From Lachnospiraceae bacterium (GTDB lineage: Bacteria > Bacillota > Clostridia > Lachnospirales > Lachnospiraceae): a DNA stretch of 55,155 bases. This document shows, in pieces, positions 1-8,303 of the stretch (within the stretch, counting starts at the first letter, position 1; every line of letters starts with the position of its first letter). The notes beneath the pieces were generated by a model. The model did no database searches. It saw only the letters and a list, made by a program, of their open reading frames with translations, and had not been told where the DNA came from. The DNA lies in NCBI GenBank assembly GCA_030825115.1, contig JAPJQL010000025.1, positions 1-55,155 of the forward strand, written 5' to 3'. Made by a program: the position numbers and the translations under genes.

Positions 1-192
1 GAGCAAGCTTGGAACAGTGCCTCCGAAGTGGTAACATCTAAAAAACCAGATTTATGCTAAAAGCATCGGGAAATCGACCCAAACTCGCCTATCAAAAGCG
101 ATAGGCTCAAACAAAGGTCTTATTTCCCGACAACGCATAAATCTGTTTTCTAAGATGTTACGAACTTCAGAGCCAAGGCTCCAAGCTTGCTC
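1..192. repeat. Long imperfect palindrome (MITE/REP-like or structured RNA)
   Basis: The two ends mirror each other: GAGCAAGCTTGGA at 1-13 pairs with TCCAAGCTTGCTC at 180-192, GTAACATCT near 31-39 with AGATGTTAC near 153-161, CAGATTTATGC near 47-57 with GCATAAATCTG near 135-145, and CGGGAAAT with ATTTCCCG. The apex is a perfect 7-bp hairpin, GCCTATC (87-93) / GATAGGC (100-106), with loop AAAAGC. No reading frame of note lies within it. It begins at the window edge, so it may extend further left. Function is unknown; a non-autonomous mobile element or a folded transcript both fit. Confidence 0.75.
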
Positions 193-264
193 CGGTCCGC
201 CTCCCCTTGCCCTCCCTGCTCTGTGTACTGGCTACTCAAAAATAAACAGAAAAAAGCTACACTA

Positions 265-1335
265 TCATTTGACTTCTTCTTTTCTCAATAGAACAAACGT
301 CAACACCCCCGCCACCACAAACGAAACGATACAGCCTGCCAGATAAAGACCGAATCCCTTTCCCATAAACACTGGCAAAGTCACCAGATTCGGGAAAGCA
401 AATGCCTTTGCAGTCGCGCCGCTAAACCCGATCATCCCTCCACCGACAGCCGCGCCGATGCAGGCCGCCAGAAATGGTTTTTTCAGCGGCAGGTTTGCCC
501 CGAATATCGCTGGCTCTGTCGTGCCGAACAGCGCTGTAATACCGGCGGACAGGCAGATTGTCTTCTGCTTTGTGTCTTTTGAACGCAGCATGACGGCAAA
601 TACCGCCCCCGCCTGGGAGTAAACTCCGGTGGAGATGATCGCCATCAGCGTGTCTTCCCCGTATGTCGCAATATTCTCAATGCAGATTGGAAAGATGCTC
701 CAGTGGAAGCCGCAGATGACAAACGGCTGGAATACGCCGGAAAGCACAGTCCCGGCTGCCACCGGGCTGATATTGTATGCCCACTGGTAAGCGCCCGCAA
801 GAAGGCTTCCAATCACAGCCCCCACAGGACCGAATACCAACAGCGTTGCCAGATAGGTCACAATCCCGGCGCACAGAGGTACGCCAAAGCTTTTGATCAG
901 CTCCGGCAGCCGTTTTTCAAACCACGGTTCCACCTTTCCAAGAAATGCCATCGCCATAAATACCGGCAGGATACTGCAGGAGTAGGTCACCGGGACAACC
1001 GGAATCCCCACAAACGCAAGCGGCAGGTTCTCAGCCATAGTCTTAGTCAATTCTGGATACAGCAGCGCCAGCGCCACAAACGCCCCTGTAAACGGGTTTG
1101 CCCCAAACTGCTTTGCCCCGCTGAACGCCAGAAATACCGGCAGATAATAAAAGAAACCATCCGCCAGCGCATATAAGATCCGGTATGTCCCCTGCTCTGC
1201 CGACAAAATCCCGGTCGCCGTCGCAAGGACCAGCAGCCCTTTCAATACGCCCGCCGCCGTCAGCGCCGGAATCACCGGCCCGAATATTCCTGCAATCAGC
1301 TCGATAAATCTGTTAAATCTTCCCGACTGTTTCAT
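265..1335 (-). CDS. PTS system EIIC component, beta-glucoside/sucrose family, stand-alone
   Basis: Membrane permease domain of a sugar phosphotransferase system; it would move a beta-glucoside- or sucrose-type sugar across the membrane while the IIB domain phosphorylates it. The 356-residue product opens with the family-like GRFNRFIELIAGIFGPVIPAL and carries the conserved TEPAIFG-NLPLKKPF segment about two thirds along, with roughly ten hydrophobic segments. Family members are normally about 620 residues with fused IIB and IIA domains; both are absent here, and holA ends only about 40 bases upstream, so there is no room for IIB. I chose the ATG at 1335 because a GGGGCGGGGG stretch lies just upstream; an ATG at 1362 would add nine residues. 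It may work with a IIB/IIA partner encoded elsewhere, or be a remnant. Confidence 0.85.
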   Translation of the reverse strand: MKQSGRFNRFIELIAGIFGPVIPALTAAGVLKGLLVLATATGILSAEQGTYRILYALADGFFYYLPVFLAFSGAKQFGANPFTGAFVALALLYPELTKTMAENLPLAFVGIPVVPVTYSCSILPVFMAMAFLGKVEPWFEKRLPELIKSFGVPLCAGIVTYLATLLVFGPVGAVIGSLLAGAYQWAYNISPVAAGTVLSGVFQPFVICGFHWSIFPICIENIATYGEDTLMAIISTGVYSQAGAVFAVMLRSKDTKQKTICLSAGITALFGTTEPAIFGANLPLKKPFLAACIGAAVGGGMIGFSGATAKAFAFPNLVTLPVFMGKGFGLYLAGCIVSFVVAGVLTFVLLRKEEVK

Positions 1336-1375
1336 AAAATACCCCCGCCCCGCCCACACCATCTCATGGATGTCT

Positions 1376-2347
1376 TTAATATTCTTTCGTGATCAGCAGT
1401 TCCACTGCAAGCCTGTCCTGCAGCCGTCCGCTCTTTACCGCCTCTTCCACATCTACGCACAGGTTCACGTAGGATAAAATCTGCTCTTTTGTAAACTGTC
1501 TCGCCTGCGGCATGATCTTCCCCACTACAAACGGCTGCATCTTAAGCTTTGACGCAATCGCCCCCCGGTCCAAACCGCGCCCCATCAGCTCTTTTACCTG
1601 CATCAGTTGATTGAACTGCCTCGCGATCAAAAAGAGGATCCGCATCGGCGGTTCTTTCAGGGTCAAAAGGTCTTCATAAAGGTCCATCGCCTTTCTGGTC
1701 TGCCGGTTCACGATAGCCGCCACCATATCAAAGATCTTGCTGGTCACCCGCACCGTGCAGACTTCCTCCACATCGGCATCCGTGATCACATCCCGCCCCA
1801 TCGTATAGCTGACCAGCTTCTCAAGCTCCATCCTGATATTTTCCATATCGTCTCCGGTCATGGAAAGGAACAGCTCCATCGTCCGCGATGTGATCTTCCG
1901 CCCATCCTTCGCCAGGATATTACCCGCCCACCTGGCAAGCTGGGCCGCGTCCTGCCTTGCCATCTCCGCCGCATAGCCAAGCTCTTTCACCTTTTTAAAC
2001 AGCTTGCTCCGCTTGTCCACCTCCGACTCTACAAACACCAGGCAGGTAGTGTCCGGCATCGTGGGCAGGTAGGCGAGCATCTTCTCCGACGCCGATTTGA
2101 AAAAGCCGCTGTCTTCTACCAGGACAAGCCTGCGCTCCGTAAAAAACGGCATGGTGTCCGCGATGCGGATCAGCTCGTCCAGATCCAGGCTCTTCCCCTC
2201 AAAATAGGAAAAATTCATGGTATCGTCCCCGATGACCGCCTCTTTCAGCCTGTTTTTATAACTGTTTTTTAAAAATGTCTCTTCCCCGTAGAGCAGGTAT
2301 ACCCGCTTAAACGTCTGGTCCTTGATATCCTGATTTAATGTCTGCAT
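1376..2347 (-). CDS. holA: DNA polymerase III delta subunit
   Basis: Clamp-loader subunit that opens the beta sliding clamp in the replisome. The 323-residue product begins with the family pattern VYLLYGEETFLKNSY (a P-loop-like segment that is not a canonical Walker A), followed by MPFFTERRLVLVEDSGFF, and has the alpha-helical C-terminal collar region typical of HolA. Length is normal. It lies downstream of comEC, the usual neighbour in this group, with about 160 bases between them that contain its own extended -10 promoter. Identification is by motif and context. Confidence 0.95.
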   Translation of the reverse strand: MQTLNQDIKDQTFKRVYLLYGEETFLKNSYKNRLKEAVIGDDTMNFSYFEGKSLDLDELIRIADTMPFFTERRLVLVEDSGFFKSASEKMLAYLPTMPDTTCLVFVESEVDKRSKLFKKVKELGYAAEMARQDAAQLARWAGNILAKDGRKITSRTMELFLSMTGDDMENIRMELEKLVSYTMGRDVITDADVEEVCTVRVTSKIFDMVAAIVNRQTRKAMDLYEDLLTLKEPPMRILFLIARQFNQLMQVKELMGRGLDRGAIASKLKMQPFVVGKIMPQARQFTKEQILSYVNLCVDVEEAVKSGRLQDRLAVELLITKEY

Positions 2348-2427
2348 ACTGCCCTCGTTTCTCTGTCTCTGTACCGGTCAGGGGCACTCGCCCTGCCGGA
2401 TGTGCTTCCTTCGCAGCACGTGCTCCC

Positions 2428-2436
2428 ATTATATCA
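2428..2436 (-). promoter_or_regulatory. Extended -10 promoter for holA
   Basis: On the minus strand the bases read TGATATAAT, an extended -10 (TGn-TATAAT); the -35 region 17 bases upstream (TTTTCC) is poor. This predicts an 80-base leader for holA that can form small hairpins, for example CAGGG/CCCTG. Confidence 0.5.
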
Positions 2437-2511
2437 TAAACTTAAGCCCCGGAAAAGAGAACACCTGCTATTTTCAAATCTTACGATTTCTCCCGAAGCA
2501 TCCGGTATCCC

Positions 2512-5007
2512 TCATTCCAGATACCGCTCCCACCGCAGCTTCTCCCCGTCCGTCCACAGGCTGACCGCCCCGCACTCAGCTGTCTCCCACAAGACCACAT
2601 CCTGCATCTGCAGCCGTTCTCTCACCTCATTGTGGGGATGGCCATACCGGTTTCCCTGCCCATAAGAAACCACCGCCCAGACAGGTTTCACCGCATCAAG
2701 CCACAGCCCGGAAGTAGAAAACCGCGATCCGTGATGCGCCACCTTCAATACCTGGGTATCTGCCAGCATCCGATTCACATCCCCGTCCTCCGCCACAGCC
2801 TGCTCCCCTCTTTCGCTCATATCCCCGGTCAGCAGCATGTGAAAATCCCCATAATCCACTTTCAGGACCAGCGACTGCTCGTTCCGGTCTTCCGCCACAT
2901 CGTCTTCCCCCGGATACAGGCAGGCGACCCGCATCTTTCCAATCTCCAGGACATCTCCTTTTCCGACCCAGAAAACCTCTCCTCCCCGCTCCCGGACCAT
3001 GCTGCACAACGGCTCATACGCCTCATCTTCCCTGCCGAGGACCGGCAGCATCAGATTGCGGACCTTGATATCCCGCCCCTCAGACAACAGATAGGACAGA
3101 CCGCTCGTATGATCCCGGTCTCCATGCGTGACCCAGGCATAATCGATCACCCGCACTCCCCTGCTTTTTAAAAACGGTTCCAGGATATACTCCCCCAACC
3201 GTTTCTCATCCGAGCTCCCGCCATCCACCAGCATCGTCTCATGCCCTGTCTGCAGGAAGATCCCGTCTCCCTGCCCCACGTCCAGAAACGTAACCGCAAG
3301 CCCCCGCCCTGGCACCGGCAGAAGAAAGACATACGCCAGCGCCAGTCCCACAAGCGCCAAACCAGCTTCCGGCACGCGCCCGCGTCGAAACCACCGCCCT
3401 TTTATCCCGGTCCAGACAAGCGCCAGGACCAGATAGTATCCCCCGATCTGCCACGCCTGCGGACGTCCCAGCACCAGATTGCTCCACGGCAGCCGCTCAC
3501 ACAGCCTGCACAGCCATTCATAGAACGCCAGAATATAATGTCCCGCCCCCACCGCAAACACCCCCGCCTGCAGGCTGAATCCGCCAAGCAGGATTCCGGC
3601 AAGGCCGCTGACCACCACATATCCCATGAGCGGGACTGCCACCAGATTTAACAGCATTCCATAGAGCGGGAGCTGAAAATAATGGTACTGGATGATGGGA
3701 GCCGTGGCCAGCTGTACGCAGAGGACGGCAGACAGACCTTTTCCCACCAGTTCCCATCGTTTCGAACACGAAAAACAGTCCCCAAAGTTCTGAGAAAACA
3801 CTCCGATTCCGAAAACCGCGCCAAAGGAAAGCTGAAAGCCCCCCTGTGTGACCAGATAAGGGCTGTCCCACAAAAGCAGGATACCGGCAAGCCCCAGCGC
3901 CGACAAAAGGTCATAAGACCGGCCAAGATATGCCGCCCCAAAGCTACAAAGCAGCATGACCGATGCACGCACCACCGACGCAGAGCCGCCTGCCATCATC
4001 CCATAGCTGATGACAAACGCCGCCCCGGCTGCGCCTGCCAGGCCAAATCCGCCGCCAATCCGCCGAAATATGGCATACGCCCCCATCCCCAGCAGAGACA
4101 TATGTAAGCCGCTGATGGCAAGCAGGTGGGCAATGCCGTTTCTCTGATACATGTCCCGGATTTCATCATCCAGCCCCGCCTTATCTCCCAGCACCGCCGC
4201 CCGGTATATCCCGGTATCAGTCCCGTCCGTGATGCGTTCCAGTATCCCGTGCGCCTCAGCGGACAGCAGACGGAGTCCCTCACGATACCAGGATACCCCG
4301 TCTTCCGTCACCGTTCCCGACTCTGCATACAGCCGCGCATCCAGTTTCTCTGCGCGGGAGTACAGCCAGGCGTCAAAGCCACCGGGATTTCGCGCCCGCC
4401 GAAACCGGCTCCAACTCCCAAAAGCCCGGAACCTGTTCCCAATCCGGATCTTTACGTCCCGGCTGTCCGTCTCCTTCTCCAGATACACCTGGACTCTTCT
4501 CAGCCCAAACGCTTCCCCCTCACATCCGGCGCTGCATCGATCCAGGATAAGGACGAGCCTCCCGCCGTCATCCCGCACCGAGGACACAGTCCCCGTCACC
4601 TGTCCCTGCGCGCCGTCAAGCACCAGCCGTTCCGCCTCCAGCGCCCGTTTTTTCTCCGCCCCCATCCGCAGCCCTCCTGCCGCCACAGACAAAAGACAGA
4701 TAAGAAAGAATCCCGCTCGCGGGATTCTCCGCCTGCGGCGGGTCGCTATGGCGACATCTCTCATTTCCGCCGCAGTGCAATCCTCGCGGAGCGTTTTTGA
4801 TTTCATAGGACGCACTTTCCTATGAAATAAAAAAGGCAGAAGACGCATTCCTGCGCTCCTGCCTCCATTCTTCCAGTCTTTCCACCACACCGCAAGAAGC
4901 CCTGACAGCAAAACTGCCAGAAGCCCTGCAAAGACCTCCGCTTTCAGCAGGTAAAGTACCTCTCCAAGTACGAATCCTCCCGCCCAGCAAAGAATTGGCC
5001 TTTTGAT
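2512..5007 (-). CDS. comEC: ComEC/Rec2-family DNA internalisation channel
   Basis: Polytopic membrane protein that passes single-stranded DNA into the cell during transformation. Visible parts: N-terminal membrane segments, a competence core with GIAHLLAISGLHMSLLG near residue 285, many further helices, and a C-terminal metallo-beta-lactamase domain starting at VTFLDVGQGDG (about residue 572) with the metal motif HGDRDH near 625. With the start at 5007 the protein has 831 residues. That codon is ATC, 9 bases after a GAGGAGG ribosome site; ATT at 5013 is the alternative, and the first ordinary start, TTG at 4911, would cut off an N-terminal segment (KRPILCWAGGFVLGEV) that looks like ComEC. A 121-bp stem-loop array is read in frame at 4708-4828. 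Confidence 0.9.
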   Translation of the reverse strand: MKRPILCWAGGFVLGEVLYLLKAEVFAGLLAVLLSGLLAVWWKDWKNGGRSAGMRLLPFLFHRKVRPMKSKTLREDCTAAEMRDVAIATRRRRRIPRAGFFLICLLSVAAGGLRMGAEKKRALEAERLVLDGAQGQVTGTVSSVRDDGGRLVLILDRCSAGCEGEAFGLRRVQVYLEKETDSRDVKIRIGNRFRAFGSWSRFRRARNPGGFDAWLYSRAEKLDARLYAESGTVTEDGVSWYREGLRLLSAEAHGILERITDGTDTGIYRAAVLGDKAGLDDEIRDMYQRNGIAHLLAISGLHMSLLGMGAYAIFRRIGGGFGLAGAAGAAFVISYGMMAGGSASVVRASVMLLCSFGAAYLGRSYDLLSALGLAGILLLWDSPYLVTQGGFQLSFGAVFGIGVFSQNFGDCFSCSKRWELVGKGLSAVLCVQLATAPIIQYHYFQLPLYGMLLNLVAVPLMGYVVVSGLAGILLGGFSLQAGVFAVGAGHYILAFYEWLCRLCERLPWSNLVLGRPQAWQIGGYYLVLALVWTGIKGRWFRRGRVPEAGLALVGLALAYVFLLPVPGRGLAVTFLDVGQGDGIFLQTGHETMLVDGGSSDEKRLGEYILEPFLKSRGVRVIDYAWVTHGDRDHTSGLSYLLSEGRDIKVRNLMLPVLGREDEAYEPLCSMVRERGGEVFWVGKGDVLEIGKMRVACLYPGEDDVAEDRNEQSLVLKVDYGDFHMLLTGDMSERGEQAVAEDGDVNRMLADTQVLKVAHHGSRFSTSGLWLDAVKPVWAVVSYGQGNRYGHPHNEVRERLQMQDVVLWETAECGAVSLWTDGEKLRWERYLE
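4708..4828. repeat. Tandem stem-loop element embedded in frame in comEC (RPE-like)
   Basis: Five inverted repeats lie almost end to end: GAATCCCGC/GCGGGATTC (4708-4727), CCGCC/GGCGG (4729-4741), GTCGC/GCGAC (4742-4755), TCCGC/GCGGA (4766-4790) and ATTTCATAGG/CCTATGAAAT (4800-4828). Read on the minus strand the frame stays open and encodes about 40 strongly basic residues, including RRRRRIPRAG, between the second and third predicted membrane segments, where ComEC proteins normally have a short linker. This is the behaviour of protein-coding palindromic elements such as those of Rickettsia. Assignment to a repeat family is inference. Confidence 0.7.
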
Positions 5008-5016
5008 ATGAATGTT

Positions 5017-5023
5017 CCTCCTC
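5017..5023 (-). promoter_or_regulatory. Ribosome-binding site of comEC with non-canonical start codons
   Basis: On the minus strand GAGGAGG is followed by AACATTCATATCAAAAGG. No ATG, GTG or TTG lies within reach in the comEC frame; ATC (5007-5005) is 9 bases from the site and ATT (5013-5011) 3 bases. The frame is closed upstream by a TAG at 5040-5038. ATC differs from ATG by one base. Confidence 0.65.
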
Positions 5024-5026
5024 GTG

Positions 5027-5959
5027 TTATTGTCCCGCTATATAATCAAGATTCCGCTCAAACATGGTATTCAGAGAGACAGAATCCCGAAACATGACAT
5101 CCTGCGCCCCGTTTACCGTGATCTGCACCCGGTTTACCGACGCCTGCTCCGAAAGGGAATTTACAATGGAATAGATCGGAATATATTCCCTGACCTCCAG
5201 CGGGTTACTCAAAAACGTACCGTCAAAATTGATATAGCACACATTCTCATTCACCGCCACATTCAGGATCTTGGTTCCCGGATCCAGCGTCGGCATCAGC
5301 CCCGGATGCTCCGGTCCGCTGATCAGCTCCTCCAGGATCACCCGCTCCACAGAAGTATTGATGTTGTGCACCACCTCCCGCTTCTCCGCGTGCAGCTTTT
5401 CTCCCGTCACATCGGTAAAGTACAGGGTCAGTTCCGTCCGCTCAAACGCATTGACATCGCTGATCCCGTCTACAAAATCTGCCGGTGACAGCATTCCCAC
5501 CGGAGAGCCGTTCATGTCTAAAAGCGGCTGGTCCCCCGAATAGATATTGATATAATCGATCCCCGGAATCTGCGTCATCGTCCGCGCCAGCGCGGCGCGG
5601 CATAAAATCTCCCGGTAAGACTGCATACTGGTATAATTGTTGTCAAAATAAAGATACAGCACCATATCCTGCTGTTTGTATCCCTGATAGACTACCTTGT
5701 CCGTCAGCGCCGCCTGATTGTCCACATCGGCGGGCACATTTCGGAACTGGTCCATCAGCTCCTCGATCAAATCTTCTGTGTCCGTACTCTCCGTCCTGTA
5801 TTCCTGAGCCGTCAGCCTGGTCATCGAGGGATTCAGATAATAAATCCGATATACGCCTGCCTCCGTGCTCTCTGCGCCCTTTGACGCGCCCTTTCCGCCC
5901 TGACAGCCTGCCAGCAGTATGGCTGTCAGAAGAACGAGCACATGAATCCATCGTCTCAT
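5027..5959 (-). CDS. GerMN-domain lipoprotein
   Basis: Exported lipoprotein with a signal peptide ending in the lipobox LLAGC (residues about 15-19). The rest contains two GerMN-type repeats, one ending near VDGISDVNAFERTELTLYFTD and one with VERVILEELISGPEHPGL. In spore formers GerM-like proteins act in sporulation and germination, but the domain is also common beside sensor kinases as a surface protein of unknown ligand. It lies 15 bases after the sensor kinase and runs directly into comEC, so the three are probably co-transcribed. Length is 310 residues. Confidence 0.85.
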   Translation of the reverse strand: MRRWIHVLVLLTAILLAGCQGGKGASKGAESTEAGVYRIYYLNPSMTRLTAQEYRTESTDTEDLIEELMDQFRNVPADVDNQAALTDKVVYQGYKQQDMVLYLYFDNNYTSMQSYREILCRAALARTMTQIPGIDYINIYSGDQPLLDMNGSPVGMLSPADFVDGISDVNAFERTELTLYFTDVTGEKLHAEKREVVHNINTSVERVILEELISGPEHPGLMPTLDPGTKILNVAVNENVCYINFDGTFLSNPLEVREYIPIYSIVNSLSEQASVNRVQITVNGAQDVMFRDSVSLNTMFERNLDYIAGQ

Positions 5960-5974
5960 CTTACATCCTCCTGC

Positions 5975-7417
5975 TTATGCAATATAGTTTAAGGGGATCC
6001 GCACCGTAAACGTACTTCCTTCCCCTTCCTTGCTGATCAGCTTGATCGCGCCTTTGTGCATCAGTATCACGTTCCTTGTGATGGCAAGCCCGAGACCGCT
6101 GCCGCCGGTCTCTCTCGACCTCGCCTTATCCACCCGGTAAAAACGTTCAAAAATGCGGTCCTGGAACTCCTCCGGCACACCGATGCCAGAATCCGCCACT
6201 TTGATATAGAAGAACTTGTGGTCGGCGTCCAGCGTCACCCGCACCCAGCCGGCTTCCGTATTGTACTTGACGGCGTTCTCCACCAGGTTGCTGATGGCAA
6301 GGGACAGCTTCATCTCATCCACATCGGCCGTCACCTCCCGGATGCTCTCTAAGATCAGCTCCACTTTGCGCTTGTTCGCGATCGGACGAATCCGTTTCAG
6401 GATCTGCTCCACCAGCCCGTTGATATTGACCTGGCTGATGTTTAACTCCGCCTCGGACTTATCCATCTTTACAAGCGCCAGCAGATCGTCGATGATCTTG
6501 CTCTCCCGGTCGATCTCGTCGGAGATATCTACCATAAACTCCCGGTACAGCTCCACAGGCGCCTCCTCCATCCCCATCAGGGAATCGGCCAGGACACGAA
6601 TCGACGTGATCGGCGTCTTCAGTTCGTGAGACACATTGGATACAAACTCCTGCCTGGACTGATCCACCGCTTTAAGCTTGGACAGCGTCTGCTCCACCGC
6701 GCTGCTGATGTCCCTGGTCTCCCGGTAGGTATCTGCGCTGATATCCGTATCCAGCGCCCCTTCCGCCACATGGTTTAACTTCTTCTGGAATTCCTTAAAC
6801 GGCTGCATCAATACGGCAACCACCATCGCAGCGGCGATAAACAGAAACAGCAGGACGATGATCTGGAAAAAGTGCGCTTTGTCCACCACGCCGTCCAGGA
6901 TCGACAAAATCCCTTCGGTCGACGACGTGACCACCAGCACGCCTATGATCCCCTTTTCCGCCGACGTGTCATAGACAGGGATCGCATGGGCAAAATAGTG
7001 CTTTTCCCTGCTGTAACGGTTGCTGCTCTCGCCCTGAAAGCAGCGTATGACCTCCTCGGCGATCATCGTCTTGCCCTCAGAGAGATTGAAGGTATCCCGC
7101 ACAATTTTAAAATTCTGGTTTACCACGACGATCCGGCCGTTGTAGATATCGGACATGACATCCATCTCGTTGTCCAGCATCCCGTCCTTGATCTCACCCT
7201 TTAGATAACCTGTCCGCGTCATCTTGCTGCTCAGGATCTGGCACTGGTTCTGCACCTCCAGCATCCTGCTGTCGATCTGGCTTTGGCGCATGGAACTGAA
7301 GATGGCGGTAGCCCCCGCAATCATGGGAACCATCCCAAACAGCACCATGCTGAGGATCAGGGGGATACGCATGCTGACCGTAAACTTCTGCTTCCACAGA
7401 AATCTCAGTTTTTTCAT
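5975..7417 (-). CDS. Membrane sensor histidine kinase (HAMP-HisKA-HATPase)
   Basis: Two-component sensor of 480 residues. An N-terminal membrane helix is followed by an extracellular sensor of about 140 residues, a second helix (IIVLLFLFIAAAMVVAVLM), a HAMP linker, the phospho-acceptor H-box VSNVSHELKTPITS near residue 262, and the ATP-binding N, G1 and G2 boxes ending in GGSGLGLAI. I chose the ATG at 7417 because GGGAAGTGAG precedes it; an ATG at 7429 has no ribosome site. It lies 16 bases after degV. No response regulator is adjacent or anywhere in the window, so the kinase is an orphan here. The pairing with the GerMN lipoprotein suggests envelope sensing, which is inference. Confidence 0.92.
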   Translation of the reverse strand: MKKLRFLWKQKFTVSMRIPLILSMVLFGMVPMIAGATAIFSSMRQSQIDSRMLEVQNQCQILSSKMTRTGYLKGEIKDGMLDNEMDVMSDIYNGRIVVVNQNFKIVRDTFNLSEGKTMIAEEVIRCFQGESSNRYSREKHYFAHAIPVYDTSAEKGIIGVLVVTSSTEGILSILDGVVDKAHFFQIIVLLFLFIAAAMVVAVLMQPFKEFQKKLNHVAEGALDTDISADTYRETRDISSAVEQTLSKLKAVDQSRQEFVSNVSHELKTPITSIRVLADSLMGMEEAPVELYREFMVDISDEIDRESKIIDDLLALVKMDKSEAELNISQVNINGLVEQILKRIRPIANKRKVELILESIREVTADVDEMKLSLAISNLVENAVKYNTEAGWVRVTLDADHKFFYIKVADSGIGVPEEFQDRIFERFYRVDKARSRETGGSGLGLAITRNVILMHKGAIKLISKEGEGSTFTVRIPLNYIA

Positions 7418-7433
7418 CTCACTTCCCATTGTT

Positions 7434-8303
7434 TTACGCTTTCAATTCCATTTTTTTCACGCAGGCAATCGCAAGCACGCCCGGTCCTGTATGGCATGCC
7501 ACGCTGAGCGAGAGATCCGCCGTCTCGATCAGCGCGGCCGGATATACCTGCTGCAGCTCCTCTACCATCTCCTGCGCGGCTGCTCCGTTGCAGGAATGGA
7601 CCACGTACAGCCACATGTTTTCACAGTTTTTATCGTCAAACCGCTGTTCCAGGTCATGGGCCATCGCCGACATCATCGTACTCTTTCCCTGCTTGACCGT
7701 ACGCACCTTGGCAAATGCATCCAGCTTGCCGCCCTGGATCTGCAGGACCGGCTTGATCTTGAGGAGAGTCCCCAGCGCCGCGGCAGCCGGAGTGATCCTT
7801 CCTCCCTTTTTCAGATACTTTAAGGTATCGACCACCAGATAGATGCTGGAATCCAGCTTCGTCTCCTCCAGAATCTCCTTGATCCGTTCAGCCGAAAGCC
7901 CCGCAGCCGCCATCTCCAGCGCATCCTGCACCGACCTGCGCTGGGTCACGGAAATCCTCTGATTATTCACCACCTGCACCTTGCCGTCGTAGTCCATCGC
8001 CAGCATCACCGCCGTCTGGCAGGAGCCGCTGAGCGCACTGGACATCGGAATGTGGACGATCTCATCGTACTCTTTCAAAAGCTCGTCCCAGATTCCCATC
8101 ACCGTCTCCGGCGAAGGCTGGGAGGTCGTGATGTCCGCCCCTTCCTCCTGACGCCTGTAAAACTGCTCCTGGCTGAAATTGATGTCTTCCTCGTAAGTCT
8201 CCCCGTCTATCATAAACGGCATCGGTACCACCCGGATTCCCAGCTCCTTCGCCTCGCTCTGGGTGATCCCGCTGTTGCTGTCTGTCACTACTGCTACTCT
8301 CAT
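7434..8303 (-). CDS. DegV family fatty-acid-binding protein
   Basis: DegV/FakB-type proteins bind a fatty acid and present it to a FakA kinase for phosphorylation before phospholipid synthesis. The 289-residue product begins VAVVTDSNSGI, carries TTSQPSPE and the helix motif SSALSGSCQTA, and ends with the variable C-terminal lobe (GTLLKIKPVLQIQGGKL). Its start overlaps the end of the ABC exporter by four bases, so the two are translationally coupled. No fakA is visible in the window. The lipid specificity cannot be read from sequence. Confidence 0.92.
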   Translation of the reverse strand: MRVAVVTDSNSGITQSEAKELGIRVVPMPFMIDGETYEEDINFSQEQFYRRQEEGADITTSQPSPETVMGIWDELLKEYDEIVHIPMSSALSGSCQTAVMLAMDYDGKVQVVNNQRISVTQRRSVQDALEMAAAGLSAERIKEILEETKLDSSIYLVVDTLKYLKKGGRITPAAAALGTLLKIKPVLQIQGGKLDAFAKVRTVKQGKSTMMSAMAHDLEQRFDDKNCENMWLYVVHSCNGAAAQEMVEELQQVYPAALIETADLSLSVACHTGPGVLAIACVKKMELKA

